A stretch of DNA of 64,000 bases, taken from positions 1 through 64,000 of the forward strand of contig CAYPRX010000073.1 in the NCBI GenBank assembly GCA_964413265.1, given 5' to 3'. Source of the DNA: CAVYGN01 sp964413265. GTDB taxonomy: Bacteria > Spirochaetota > Brevinematia > Brevinematales > JAOACQ01. Below the pieces are notes generated by a model. The model was not told the DNA's origin, did not search any database, and saw only the letters and a program-made list of their open reading frames with translations. This document shows, piece by piece, positions 7,858 through 17,525 of this stretch. Both the position numbers and the translations under genes were made by a program. Within the stretch, counting starts at the first letter, position 1. Each line of letters starts with the position of its first letter.

Positions 7858-9453
7858 TCACCCATTCCCTTCTTCACTGTCAATTTTCATGAGGATGTAA
7901 TTCATACTGTCTACAAGGGCCTGCCAGGATGCTTCGATTATATTGCCGGAAACACCTACAGTGCCCCATTCATAACCGGCGTATCTGAATTGAATAAGTA
8001 CTCGTGTGATGGCTGCTGTACCGGCTTTGGGGTTTAAAATACGCACCTTGTAGTCAATGAGTTTGATATTTTTTACAACAGGGTAAAAAACCGATAGAGC
8101 ATTTTTAAGAGCGGAGTCCAGAGCGTTGACAGGTCCGTCACCCTCAGCAACGGTTAATTCCTCCAGCTCTCCGACCCTGATCTTGACTGTCGCTTCTATT
8201 ACCGGATTTGACCCCTCCTTAATATAATTAAATGATTTGAAGGATTCAACTTTGAATTTTTCCCTGAATGAACCTGAAATCTTATTTATAAGTATCTCAA
8301 AAGAAGCATCGGCTCCCTCGAATTCATAACCCATGTTTTCAAGGTCTTTTATCTTCGCTACCAGAAAGGGAACGAATTGTTTTTGTATTGTGATGCCCAT
8401 TTCCCTGGCTTTTTCAAGGATATTTGATTTACCAGCCTGCTCGGAAATGAGGATTCTACGCTGGTTCCCGACCAGTTCAGGGGGAATGTGCTCGTAAGTA
8501 TGTGTATTTTTTTCAATGGCATCTGCATGAACACCGGCCTTATGCGTAAACGCGCTCAATCCCGTATATGGCTGTTTGTTATCAGGAGTCATATTCGCTA
8601 TTTCGTAAATATAATGAGAGAGTTCCATTAATTTTTTCATACCCTCCTTTGTAATATTATTAAATGTCAGTCCCATTTTGAACATCAAATTCGGCATTAT
8701 CGAGCATAAGTCAGCATTTCCGCATCTCTCCCCGATGCCGTTTATTGTCCCCTGTACATGAATTACACCGTTTTTTACTGCTTCTATGCTGTTTGCTACT
8801 GCACAATCACTGTCATTATGGCAGTGAATGCCCAGGGCCGTATTAACCTCATTTCTGACCTTTGGAATTATATCTCCTATCTGGAAGGGGATCATCCCGC
8901 CGTTGGTATCACAGAGAACAAGTAAGTCAGCACCTCCCCTTTGTGCTGCTATTAAGGATTTTATCGCATAATCAGGGTCTTCATAATAACCATCAAAAAA
9001 ATGTTCTGCATCGAAAATAACCTCTTTAAGCTTATCCTTGAAATAAGCTGTTGTGTCATATATCATTTCAAGGTTATCTTTAAGTTCAATTCGAAACACA
9101 TTCCTGACATGCATGGCGGATGACTTCCCAAAAATAGTCACAACAGGGGTTTCTGAATCAAGCAATTCCTTTATAACAGGGTCATCTCCAACTTTATTTT
9201 TTGCATGACGGGTCCTGCCGAAGGCGGCCAGTTTTGCTCTTTTGAGCTCTACTTTTTTAATATCCTCGAAGAATATCCTGTCTTTAGGGTTAGCTCCCGG
9301 CCATCCGCCCTCGATGTAATCGACTCCGAAACTATCAAGTTTTTTTGCGATCGCGATCATATCAACTGTTGAAAAGCTAATCCCTTCAGCCTGTTTCCCG
9401 TCACGAAGCGTAGTATCATAAATAAAAATATTTCCCTTCACCAGTGCCTCCAA
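7858..9453 (-). CDS. cimA: (R)-citramalate synthase
   Basis: 531 aa, the length of CimA/LeuA-like long forms. It condenses pyruvate and acetyl-CoA to citramalate, the threonine-independent entry into isoleucine synthesis used by Leptospira and others. The HMGL-like TIM barrel is evident: IYDTTLRDGKQAEG at about 11-24, YIEGGWPGANPKD, LLVLCDTNGG, LGIHCHNDSDCAVANS and NGIGERCGNADL. The linker FTHKAGVHADAI and a C-terminal regulatory domain follow. GGWPG and ERCGNADL favour citramalate over isopropylmalate synthase. It is the first gene of the run; the 175-nt region upstream holds a divergent promoter at 9564-9592. Confidence 0.93.
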   Translation of the reverse strand: MEALVKGNIFIYDTTLRDGKQAEGISFSTVDMIAIAKKLDSFGVDYIEGGWPGANPKDRIFFEDIKKVELKRAKLAAFGRTRHAKNKVGDDPVIKELLDSETPVVTIFGKSSAMHVRNVFRIELKDNLEMIYDTTAYFKDKLKEVIFDAEHFFDGYYEDPDYAIKSLIAAQRGGADLLVLCDTNGGMIPFQIGDIIPKVRNEVNTALGIHCHNDSDCAVANSIEAVKNGVIHVQGTINGIGERCGNADLCSIMPNLMFKMGLTFNNITKEGMKKLMELSHYIYEIANMTPDNKQPYTGLSAFTHKAGVHADAIEKNTHTYEHIPPELVGNQRRILISEQAGKSNILEKAREMGITIQKQFVPFLVAKIKDLENMGYEFEGADASFEILINKISGSFREKFKVESFKSFNYIKEGSNPVIEATVKIRVGELEELTVAEGDGPVNALDSALKNALSVFYPVVKNIKLIDYKVRILNPKAGTAAITRVLIQFRYAGYEWGTVGVSGNIIEASWQALVDSMNYILMKIDSEEGNG

Positions 9454-9563
9454 TATAAATGTCTACTGAGGATAGAGATAATTATAGATGGCTTTAAATC
9501 GGCTGTCAATGAATCGCTGCAAGATGCATAATCCGGATGTTATTGATGTTCAAATGCAGAATT

Positions 9564-9592
9564 TTGAATATTTTCCTAATTTAAATTATAAT
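9564..9592 (+). promoter_or_regulatory. Sigma70-type promoter for the 9629 operon
   Basis: TTGAAT (9564-9569), a 17-bp A/T-rich spacer, then TATAAT (9587-9592). The predicted RNA start lies about 30 bases before the ATG of the small membrane protein at 9629. The region between cimA and this gene (9454-9628) shows nothing else convincing. Confidence 0.6.
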
Positions 9593-9628
9593 TTTTTATA
9601 TTCTTCGTAATTTGACGGGAGATTTTAA

Positions 9629-9832
9629 ATGAAAAAGAGCTTAATGAGAATACAGAACTGGATACTGGTTGTAGCTGGTATTCTGCTCACATATTTCGGT
9701 TTCTTCCTGATAAGTTTCATCACGACAAATTATGATGGATCGATGGCATTTTTTTCCATATCTGTGGTTATTATTGGATTAACGACTGTTATAGCAGGTC
9801 TAGCTATACGGTTTGAGGGAAATAAAGAATAA
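9629..9832 (+). CDS. Small two-helix membrane protein (67 aa)
   Basis: A short basic start (MKKSLMRIQ) leads into two hydrophobic helices, about residues 11-32 and 40-62, with a polar loop TTNYDGSM between. GACGGGAG stands a few bases before the ATG. No family is recognised. It lies 5 nt upstream of the pseudouridine synthase gene behind a clear promoter, so it is very likely a real, co-transcribed gene. Function unknown. Confidence 0.7.
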   Translation: MKKSLMRIQNWILVVAGILLTYFGFFLISFITTNYDGSMAFFSISVVIIGLTTVIAGLAIRFEGNKE

Positions 9833-9837
9833 GGATA

Positions 9838-10656
9838 ATGGAAAACCTCTCGGTAAAGGTTCAAACAGACCTTATTACCTTCATTTCAAGTGAATTAAGC
9901 ATTTCAAGAAAAGAAGCCAAATCGATAATTAATTCACGCCGTGTATTTGTTAATAACAGAAGGGTATGGATCGCTGGTTACTTCTTATACAGGGGCGATA
10001 CAGTCGAATTTGATGGTGTGGAAGAGAAAAATGCTGAACTTTCAGTGATTTATGAGGATAATTTTATTATCGCTCTTAACAAAATACCGGGAATTATTAC
10101 TGATAAGGGAAAAGCCTCCTTAGAATCAATTTTACGGGAAAAATTTAAAAATCCTGAATTGAAAGCTATCCATCGGCTCGACAGGGATACATCCGGTGTT
10201 GTGCTTTTTGCTAAAAAAGGATCATTCTTTGATGCATATAAAAAGATGTGGAAGGAAAAATCCGTAAAGAAGGTTTATCTCGCAATTTCACACAATGTAG
10301 CGTCTTTCGAAAAAATTAATATCGATAAAGTAATCGATGGCAAAAATGCCCTCTCAAGGGTATCTTTGATCGCTGCAAGGAAAGGTTTTTCATATTTCAG
10401 AATTGAGCCTGTAACTGGAAGGAAACACCAGATAAGATTGCATCTCGCTTCCATACGCCATCCTATAGTGGGGGACAGAGAATTCGGATTGAAGGTAATT
10501 TCCGATTCTTTAATAAAAAGTGTTAAACGTCAGATGCTCCACTCTTACCGGATATATTACAGATGTCCATTTACCGGCCGGGATGTAATTATTACAGCCC
10601 CATTGCCGTCTGACTTTAAGGGACTTCTTAAATACCTCGAGCTTAAAGGTGAGTAA
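9838..10656 (+). CDS. RluA-family pseudouridine synthase
   Basis: 272 aa. An S4 RNA-binding domain fills roughly residues 8-60 (SISRKEAKSIINSRRVFVNNR). The catalytic domain follows, with the signature IHRLDRDTSGVVLFAK near 111-126; the Asp of HRLD is the catalytic residue of the family. RKHQIRLHLASI and HPIVGDREFG complete the pattern. Members modify uridines in rRNA or tRNA; which position cannot be told. The gene follows the 67-aa membrane protein with a 5-nt gap. Confidence 0.93.
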   Translation: MENLSVKVQTDLITFISSELSISRKEAKSIINSRRVFVNNRRVWIAGYFLYRGDTVEFDGVEEKNAELSVIYEDNFIIALNKIPGIITDKGKASLESILREKFKNPELKAIHRLDRDTSGVVLFAKKGSFFDAYKKMWKEKSVKKVYLAISHNVASFEKINIDKVIDGKNALSRVSLIAARKGFSYFRIEPVTGRKHQIRLHLASIRHPIVGDREFGLKVISDSLIKSVKRQMLHSYRIYYRCPFTGRDVIITAPLPSDFKGLLKYLELKGE

Positions 10657-10664
10657 AAGAGGGG

Positions 10665-10697
10665 AAAAACCGTCCTCTGTAGATATTAGCAGGACGG
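10665..10697 (-). terminator. Rho-independent terminator for the bactofilin gene
   Basis: CCGTCCT (10670-10676) pairs with AGGACGG (10691-10697). Read on the minus strand, the stem is followed by five T (10665-10669), just after the bactofilin stop. Read on the plus strand there is no T-run, so it mainly serves the minus-strand gene. Confidence 0.75.
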
Positions 10698-10715
10698 GAT
10701 TTACCGGATTTGGTA

Positions 10716-11168
10716 TTACTTTACCTTCTGTGTAACCGCTGACCTGTAGGTTTGCGGGTTCTGCGGTTGTGGTGCCTGCGTAGGGGTCTGGCCGCTTCCC
10801 GGGGTGGGGGTATGCTTTTTGTCGCTCATAGCACAGTTGCCATTAAAATTACAGCCGCTTTCGATAATAATCTCAGGCGTTTTGATATCTCCAGTAAGTT
10901 TAGCATGATTGAAAAGCTCAACCCTTTCAGTTGCTTCGACATTTCCACTGATCTGGCCGTAATTGGTAATGACTCCCGCTTTGATCGTGGCTCCGACCAT
11001 TGCATTCGGACCAATAATAAGGTGTCCTGAAGCATCGATCTGACCCTCGAATTTGCCCTTGATCATTAGAGATTTAGTAAATTTCATTGTTCCCTGAAAA
11101 TTAAGGTCCTCTGCAAGAACAGTATCGATCATACTCTCATCAATATGCATTGTATTGTCTTTAGACAT
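10716..11168 (-). CDS. Bactofilin-family cytoskeletal protein
   Basis: 150 aa. The polymer-forming core (about 18-115) is a run of short beta-helix turns such as IKGKFEGQIDASGHLIIGP, ATIKAGVITNYGQISGNVEATERVEL and AKLTGDIKTPEIIIESG, typical of bactofilins. A Pro/Gln/Thr-rich tail follows. Bactofilins self-assemble into filaments that organise cell shape and wall synthesis, for example helical pitch in some spirochaetes. TGGAGGGT precedes the ATG. The gene appears to stand alone, with its own terminator. Confidence 0.93.
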   Translation of the reverse strand: MSKDNTMHIDESMIDTVLAEDLNFQGTMKFTKSLMIKGKFEGQIDASGHLIIGPNAMVGATIKAGVITNYGQISGNVEATERVELFNHAKLTGDIKTPEIIIESGCNFNGNCAMSDKKHTPTPGSGQTPTQAPQPQNPQTYRSAVTQKVK

Positions 11169-11268
11169 ATATACCCTCCATTGAACAATTTTGACGAATA
11201 ATAAATCTATAAAAAGTTTTAAGGATTATTTTGAATTGAAACCATGATTTTGTCAATTTCCGTCGGTA

Positions 11269-12564
11269 TTATTTTATAATTTCAGCTTTTAAACCAGTAC
11301 CGCTCGGTTTTATTAATTTTACCGGAATAATTTTCCCGATCAGGCTTTCATCACCTTTTACAAAAATAATTAAACCGTTATGTGAACGGCCTATCAACTC
11401 TCCGGGGTCTTTTTTGCTTACTGATTCAATAAGAGCATTAGTTATATACCCTGTAAAAGACGAAAGCCTTTCTACTGAAATTCTTCTCTGGATTAAAATA
11501 AGCTCGGAAAGCCTCTGCTTCCTGGTATCTAATGACAGCTGAGATGATAAAGAAGAAGCCCTCGTGAGAGGCCTTGGATTGAAATAATACATAAAGGCCT
11601 CATCAAACCTGATATACTTCATTGCGTTAAGAGTGTCCATAAACTCTTCTTCTGTTTCGGATGGGAATCCAGTTATAATATCTGTGCTTATGGTAACATT
11701 TTGTATTTCTTTTATCCAGCTTATTTTATCAAGATATTGGTTAAAGGAATAATTCCTGCTCATAAGTTTTAATATCCTGTCATTGGCCGACTGAAGGGGC
11801 AGGTGTACGGTTTTCAGTATATTATTATGAGTCTTAATCACATCTGAAAGTCTTTTTGAAAAATCTCCGGGGTGTGATGTCATAAATGTTAGCCGGGGTA
11901 TGTTCGTTAAAGAAGAAATTTTATCAAGTAAATCCGGAAAATCAAGGCTTCCATCCCTGTAGGAATTAACATTTTGACCCAGAAGGGTAACTTCTAAAAC
12001 TCCGTTATCCAAAAGAGCCCGGATGTTATCGATTATTTCTGAACTATTACGGCAGATCTCTCTTCCCCTTACAAATGGGACGATGCAATAGCTGCAGAAA
12101 TTGTCACAGCCATGAGATATCGGCACATAACTTTTAAATCCGAATCCTGTTTGAGGAGCGGCTTTCATGAATTTGTAGGATCCTTGATCAAGAGAGTCGC
12201 CACTCTCACCAATTCTGCTGATTAATTCTGCTACTTTTTCTTTATTGTAAGTTCCCCAGACAAGCGAAACTGTATCTGGAAATTTCCTCCGGATTTCCAT
12301 GCCCCTGTTCTGAGCCATGCATCCCATAAAAACAACCCTGACAGAGGATCCTTTTTTGTTCCTTAAGCCACTGTAATATCCGATCCTTCCCTCTATCCTG
12401 TCTTCAGCAGTCTTCCTGACACTGCAGGTATTGATTATTGCGACATCGGCCTCTAGAGGCGATAAGGCTTCATCAAACCCTCTTTTCAGAAGGATTTCCC
12501 GAAGGGAGTCTGTTTCTGATGAGTTCATCTGGCAGCCGTAATTCTCAATGAAAAATTTTATCAT
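11269..12564 (-). CDS. miaB: tRNA-2-methylthio-N6-dimethylallyladenosine synthase
   Basis: 431 aa radical-SAM methylthiotransferase. The N-terminal UPF0004 domain carries Cys residues in ENYGCQMN, NTCSVR and GCMAQ, which bind an auxiliary 4Fe-4S cluster. The SAM cluster motif is SHGCDNFCSYCIVPFVRGRE. Further family blocks are LLGQNVNSY, HLPLQSANDRIL and TDIITGFPSETEEEF, and a C-terminal TRAM domain follows. NxxQNVNSY and SHGCDNFCSYC favour MiaB over RimO or MtaB. It ends a minus-strand run starting with the GH57 gene; 6 nt separate it from the TPR gene upstream. Confidence 0.95.
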   Translation of the reverse strand: MIKFFIENYGCQMNSSETDSLREILLKRGFDEALSPLEADVAIINTCSVRKTAEDRIEGRIGYYSGLRNKKGSSVRVVFMGCMAQNRGMEIRRKFPDTVSLVWGTYNKEKVAELISRIGESGDSLDQGSYKFMKAAPQTGFGFKSYVPISHGCDNFCSYCIVPFVRGREICRNSSEIIDNIRALLDNGVLEVTLLGQNVNSYRDGSLDFPDLLDKISSLTNIPRLTFMTSHPGDFSKRLSDVIKTHNNILKTVHLPLQSANDRILKLMSRNYSFNQYLDKISWIKEIQNVTISTDIITGFPSETEEEFMDTLNAMKYIRFDEAFMYYFNPRPLTRASSLSSQLSLDTRKQRLSELILIQRRISVERLSSFTGYITNALIESVSKKDPGELIGRSHNGLIIFVKGDESLIGKIIPVKLIKPSGTGLKAEIIK

Positions 12565-12570
12565 TCTCAG

Positions 12571-13740
12571 TTATTTATCCAGTCTTTGGATTTGAATGCC
12601 TTTTAGGATGATCTTGTTATCAATTGTAATGCCCGTTACGAGTCCTATTACAGCGACTTTTTCACCGCTTGCAATATTCTGGAATCCATTAAAATGGGAT
12701 TCTGCTATGCCTGCAACAACAGCATTCTCGACAAAATCGATAAGGAGATCAAAAACCGTCTCTTTTCTGTCTTTATGCTCGAGATTTGCTATTGTTCCGT
12801 ACCAGCGGATGTAGACATCCTGATATAAAAATGGCAATCTGTTAACTTCCTGCACTGTTGGCAGATAATCAATGTTATTCAGATCGATGTCAGGCATCAC
12901 ATCTTTCAGGACCAATACTCTTTCTTTTATATAATCGCTCGCATTCGAATTGAGAAGTTCATTGATAACCATCATAGCCTGATTTCTCTTCTTCTGTTCG
13001 ATGAAGTCGCTTATCATTTGAAATTTTTTCTTTATATCGATTGCTGATAATTTTATATTGTACTGTTTTCTCTCATCTATAATCTTTTCGATGTCCTGAA
13101 TGGCTACATGGGTAACACGTCCCTTCCCAAGCCCATTTTTGAACCTGTAATTTTCTTCAAGATTCACAATCGCCGGATAGTTAATATAGATTATATAGCC
13201 AGCTAAAATGACAATGATGATTAAAATAACAGATCTTATCAGGGGGGAAGCTAAGCTGTCCCTCATCCTGTTTTGAACTGTAGAGAGCAGCTTTTCACTG
13301 GGAAGATTGACAAATAAAAAATCTTCAGGGCGTGACATCCTGAAAAATACTTTGGGGTCTTTAATGTTTTTGAGGGTTTCCAGATTATTTTTGAGCCGCT
13401 GATTGCCTTTATCTAAATAGATCGCATCTAGTAAATTGTTTATAGATTCTTCGGTCCTGCCTTCCATCAATCCAAGCCATGCTAGTGCGTTTAAAATATC
13501 GGTTTCATTGAGAGCCCTTTGATGAATCCTTTTTAAATACTGATAAGCTTCGTCAAATGATTTTGTTTCAATAAGTGAGAAGGCAATGAGCTTTTGCGCC
13601 AGAAGATTATCCGGATGGAGTTCAAGATAATTATCTAATATTTCTATCAAATGCTGGTAATCTTCAGAGGTCCCATGTTTTTTAAAGAGAGACAGCGCTA
13701 ATTTCAACGTTGAATCAGTATCGGGGCTGTTCTTTTTCAA
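12571..13740 (-). CDS. TPR protein with one central membrane helix
   Basis: 389 aa. Residues 8-130 look like TPR helices (EIL DNYLELHPDNLLAQKLIAF; SFDEAYQYLKRIHQ; INNLLDAIYLDKGNQRL). A single hydrophobic helix at about 172-192 (LIRSVILIIIVILAGYIIYI) separates them from a C-terminal soluble part that ends in a beta-rich segment with VVAGIAESHFNGFQNIASGEKVAVIGLVTGI, reminiscent of an OB-like fold. Topology suggests a cytoplasmic TPR part and a periplasmic C-terminus. It lies between the c-di-GMP protein (15 nt) and miaB. Function unknown. Confidence 0.75.
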   Translation of the reverse strand: MKKNSPDTDSTLKLALSLFKKHGTSEDYQHLIEILDNYLELHPDNLLAQKLIAFSLIETKSFDEAYQYLKRIHQRALNETDILNALAWLGLMEGRTEESINNLLDAIYLDKGNQRLKNNLETLKNIKDPKVFFRMSRPEDFLFVNLPSEKLLSTVQNRMRDSLASPLIRSVILIIIVILAGYIIYINYPAIVNLEENYRFKNGLGKGRVTHVAIQDIEKIIDERKQYNIKLSAIDIKKKFQMISDFIEQKKRNQAMMVINELLNSNASDYIKERVLVLKDVMPDIDLNNIDYLPTVQEVNRLPFLYQDVYIRWYGTIANLEHKDRKETVFDLLIDFVENAVVAGIAESHFNGFQNIASGEKVAVIGLVTGITIDNKIILKGIQIQRLDK

Positions 13741-13755
13741 AGCCGTCCTCCTTGG

Positions 13756-15810
13756 TTATGTTATTAATGTACTTTTCGGCTCTCCGAAATAATATCCCTG
13801 AGAATAATCGACACCGATCTCGCATACCTTGTCGAAGACCTCCTTTGAGTGAACAAATTCGGCAATGGTTTTTATACTCAGTTTTTTTGTGAAATCTATG
13901 ATTGTCTGTGTAATTATCTGAGCGTTTTTATCCTGGTGAATGTATCTTGTAAGGGATGCATCTATTTTTATGTAATCCACTTTAAGCTGGAGAATATGGG
14001 AAAAATTCGAATAACCAGTTCCGAAATCATCGATGGCGATTTTGCAGTGATATTGTTTGACTTCGTCGATAAATGATTTTACCTGGGTATAATTTTCAAT
14101 GCCTTCGGATTCAAGTATCTCAAAAACGAGCCTCGATACAATACGGGTATTCTCCCTGAGTTTTTTCATTATAAAATTGTTAGTCTCTTCATCCAATATA
14201 TCGTCTACCGACAGGTTTATAGAGAACTCATAATCCTTATCAAGGAACTTGTTGATTGATTTGGCGATCATTATTTTTGTTATATCATGGTAAAGTTTTG
14301 ATTTTTTAGCCATATCCAGGAAAAGAAGGGGTGGATGCACTTTGCCATCATTATCTATCATTCTGACAAGGCATTCATATTTTTCGATTTTATTTGTGTG
14401 GTTGTTGAGAATAGGCTGGAAATAGGGAACTATTTTATCGCTCCTTATGGAATCTTTCAGTTTTTTTGCCCAGCTGATATTATATTCATATTCCTTGGAA
14501 ATCTGCATGGATTCATTGTAGATTATGTAATATTTTTGAAGTTTTTTGGCTTTTTTAAGCGCCATATCCGCGTTCAGGGCTAGATTATGCCATTTTCCCT
14601 CTGTCTTTTTTAATGGGTCTATCTCGCTGCCTATAGCGATACCAATCGCAATTGTTACGTGAGCTATAATTCCATGATAAACGAAATCCTTCTCGCTGAT
14701 TTCTTCACGGAAGAGTTTCATAAGTATCTGGATCATCTGTTCAAATTCATCCCGGCAGATGCTTTTATCAAAAAGTATTGCATATTCATCTGCCGGCATT
14801 TTATAAAGCTGGTAATCTTTCGACGGCAATATGTTTTTTAACCTTGTTCCCATTTCCTGGATGAGGAAATCCCCGATCTCATTTCCGTAAAAATCATTTA
14901 TTTCCTGGAAAGAATCAATGTTGATAATTATAAGAATTGGACTTTTTGTCTTTTCAACATCCTCGAGCAGTTTCCTCCTGTTAGGCAGACCGGTCAGTCT
15001 GTCATTATATAACTCCTTGATGAGTTCTTCTCTCTTTTCAATCAGTTCAGTTATCTCATTACCGATGCTCATAAATTCATCAATCATATAATGAGCATTC
15101 CTTATAGGTATTATAGTCATGTTCAAATAATAGACGGAACCGTCATCATTTCTGCCCTGAATTTCTCCTGACCAGATATTATTCCTGGAAGAATCGTTTA
15201 AGATGCTCTTTAATTTTCCGGTTTGATTTTCATGACTGATGACTTTTAAATAAGGCTGCCCGATCACTTTATCGTGAAAACCCCCGCATATTCGATAAAA
15301 TGATTCGTTTGCATACGTGATAATGCCCTTCGAATCAAATTTGCATACTATGTTTGCAGAATCGATAGCCTTTTTATATTCTGATAGAAGTTTTGTAATA
15401 TCGTTCAATTCCTGTTCAAGCGTGTATACCTTCATGCAGCTTTCAATGGCCTTGATGAGTTTGTTCTCATCAATCGGCTTCAGCAGGAAATGATTCACTC
15501 CCAATTCAATTGTATCAAGTAGAAACTGTCCTTCATTGTATGCTGTAACTATTATAAACGCGACTTCAGGATTAATTGCCTTTATTTTTTTTATCATATC
15601 AAGGCCATTCATAACTGGCATTTTTATGTCTGTTATTATAATTTCAGGATGGTATTTTTTATAATAATCTATCCCTTCCTGACCATTTGATGCCGCATAT
15701 ACCTTATTGATTTTCATGCCGAGAAATTCAGCCATAACAGCCCTTGTTTCATCATCATCTTCTACATAAAGAACAGCTGTATCAAATGATTTCCAATTAG
15801 TTTCAGGCAT
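13756..15810 (-). CDS. Response regulator with PAS, degenerate GGDEF and EAL domains
   Basis: 684 aa. The receiver (about 10-125) has the acidic pair VEDDD, the phosphoacceptor in IIITDIKMPVMNG and the Lys in LLKP. A PAS domain follows (about 150-265). The GGDEF domain (about 275-415) reads PADEY in place of GGDEF, so cyclase activity is unlikely. The EAL domain keeps the key acidic residues: YECLVRM (E of EAL), INLSVDD, ILESEG, AIDDFGTGYS, YIKIDAS, TIAEFV and SQGYYFGEP. It is therefore probably a phosphodiesterase for cyclic di-GMP controlled by phosphorylation. Its start overlaps the end of the GH57 gene by 8 nt. Confidence 0.92.
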   Translation of the reverse strand: MPETNWKSFDTAVLYVEDDDETRAVMAEFLGMKINKVYAASNGQEGIDYYKKYHPEIIITDIKMPVMNGLDMIKKIKAINPEVAFIIVTAYNEGQFLLDTIELGVNHFLLKPIDENKLIKAIESCMKVYTLEQELNDITKLLSEYKKAIDSANIVCKFDSKGIITYANESFYRICGGFHDKVIGQPYLKVISHENQTGKLKSILNDSSRNNIWSGEIQGRNDDGSVYYLNMTIIPIRNAHYMIDEFMSIGNEITELIEKREELIKELYNDRLTGLPNRRKLLEDVEKTKSPILIIINIDSFQEINDFYGNEIGDFLIQEMGTRLKNILPSKDYQLYKMPADEYAILFDKSICRDEFEQMIQILMKLFREEISEKDFVYHGIIAHVTIAIGIAIGSEIDPLKKTEGKWHNLALNADMALKKAKKLQKYYIIYNESMQISKEYEYNISWAKKLKDSIRSDKIVPYFQPILNNHTNKIEKYECLVRMIDNDGKVHPPLLFLDMAKKSKLYHDITKIMIAKSINKFLDKDYEFSINLSVDDILDEETNNFIMKKLRENTRIVSRLVFEILESEGIENYTQVKSFIDEVKQYHCKIAIDDFGTGYSNFSHILQLKVDYIKIDASLTRYIHQDKNAQIITQTIIDFTKKLSIKTIAEFVHSKEVFDKVCEIGVDYSQGYYFGEPKSTLIT

Positions 15811-17437
15811 CAGGCCCCCTGTTTCTGATCTTGGTTTGCATAACCCTGAAATCTATTCTGGGAAATATATTGTCTCTCTCTTCAGCACGGAGTAACCATT
15901 CTTTATCAATATTACTGGAATTTATCATGGAACAGATCATATTAAAACGGCCTATATGCTCTTTTGTTCTTCTAATTGCGTACTGAGCCATAGTACCGGC
16001 CTTCATTATAAAGGCCCAGTCTGAAGACTGGGCGAGCAAAAGCTCTCTGAAAGCCTGTTTCAGGGCTCTCTCTTCCAGCGGCGCCGGATTATTTGTATAT
16101 TTATCTGCCAATTTAGTCATGTTATCGGCCATTTTGTTTAAGTGATGGTAAATCCAGTCATTGGACTCATTGAGCCAGAATTCGTTGTACCCCATATATC
16201 CCCAGCTTGACATGGGAGGGTTAGCTACCTGGTTGTAAGGGAATTTTTCAAGATATTCAGAAGCTGTTATTGTCTCCATGGTTCTGCTATTATCCATAAG
16301 TTTCAAACAATTATATAGGAATTCAGGTCCTTCATACCACCAGTGTCCGAACAATTCCGAATCATAAAGGGAAACAATGACCGGTTCCCTGTCCATCCGG
16401 AATTTGAGGTTAGCGGACTGTTCTTCTCTTCGGAAGACAAAATGGACAGCATCTTCGACAGCTTTTAATAAAGCTTTTTGAGGGTCATATGGCTGTTTTT
16501 CTTCAATCGGTACATTGATGCCCGTTATTTTATGATATTTAAAGCCAGTGGAAATTCTCAGGCCGCTTTCATGCAGGTACGGCTTTATATAGTCATATTC
16601 GAGGTCGAAACCTATGTCCCTGTAAAACTCGCGATAATCAGGGTTGCCGGGATAACCCTCCTTGGCACTCCAGACTGAATGCGATGTCTCTATATCCCTG
16701 CCGAAATAAGCTATATTGTTCTTAGTGGATAATGGGGCGAAAACCCCGTATTTTGGGTAATTGTCGGCATATAGGATACCATGCGTATCTACAAAGAAAT
16801 AATTTATTCCACCCTCTTCAAGAATTTCTTCTAGGCCGGGATAATACCCGCATTCACTGTTCCAGATCCCGGATGGTTTTCTTTCGAAATATCTTTCATA
16901 ATCTTTTATTCCAGTGAGAACCTGACCCCTTACCGCTTCAACATTGGAGCTCAATAAAGGCAGGTATCCATGAGTTGCGCTTGATGTTATTATTTCTATA
17001 AAACCCTTATCCTGAAATTTTTTAAAACCCCTGAGTATATTCTTATCGTACCGGATCATGAAGATATTTCTTGCCTGCCTGAACCTTTCAAGATACATGA
17101 GCGCAGTCCTGTAATATTCAGGTAAATGCTTCGTACGGATAATTTCCTTTTCCGAAAGATCGATCATTTTTTCAATATGTCTTAAAGTCCTGTCCTGAAG
17201 AAGCGGATCGGAAAGCATAGCGCACAGGGTAGGGGTTAGAGAGACCGTTATCCTGAAATCGATCCCTTCTTCACTGAGTCTTTCAAGTACATCCAGTAAT
17301 GGAATATATGTTTCCAGAATGGCTTCATAAAGCCATCTTTCCTCCAGTGAATCGTTGTATTCCGGATGCCTTACAAATGGAAGATGTGAATGCAGCACCA
17401 GCATCCAGTAACCGGATATTTTTTTCTCCCTGGCCAT
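15803..17437 (-). CDS. GH57 1,4-alpha-glucan branching enzyme (DUF1957 family)
   Basis: About 544 aa. The GH57 N-terminal WMLVLHSHLPFVRHP, the nucleophile region WNSECGYYPGLEEIL and the acid region LYDSELFGHWWYEGPEF match DUF1957 branching enzymes, which make alpha-1,6 branches in glycogen. A C-terminal helical domain ends with FPRIDFRVM. The ATG at 17437 has AGAGGA close upstream; another ATG seven codons earlier lacks a site. The gene overlaps the following REC/PAS/GGDEF/EAL gene by 8 nt. The window also encodes a GH13 branching enzyme at 53946-56177. Confidence 0.9.
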   Translation of the reverse strand: MAREKKISGYWMLVLHSHLPFVRHPEYNDSLEERWLYEAILETYIPLLDVLERLSEEGIDFRITVSLTPTLCAMLSDPLLQDRTLRHIEKMIDLSEKEIIRTKHLPEYYRTALMYLERFRQARNIFMIRYDKNILRGFKKFQDKGFIEIITSSATHGYLPLLSSNVEAVRGQVLTGIKDYERYFERKPSGIWNSECGYYPGLEEILEEGGINYFFVDTHGILYADNYPKYGVFAPLSTKNNIAYFGRDIETSHSVWSAKEGYPGNPDYREFYRDIGFDLEYDYIKPYLHESGLRISTGFKYHKITGINVPIEEKQPYDPQKALLKAVEDAVHFVFRREEQSANLKFRMDREPVIVSLYDSELFGHWWYEGPEFLYNCLKLMDNSRTMETITASEYLEKFPYNQVANPPMSSWGYMGYNEFWLNESNDWIYHHLNKMADNMTKLADKYTNNPAPLEERALKQAFRELLLAQSSDWAFIMKAGTMAQYAIRRTKEHIGRFNMICSMINSSNIDKEWLLRAEERDNIFPRIDFRVMQTKIRNRGPDA

Positions 17438-17525
17438 CAGTTCCTCTTGTAGTGCCATAAAACACAGTTAATAATAATATAATTTATTTAATTGTCAATT
17501 TTTAGAAATTCAGCTTAAAGCCGAT

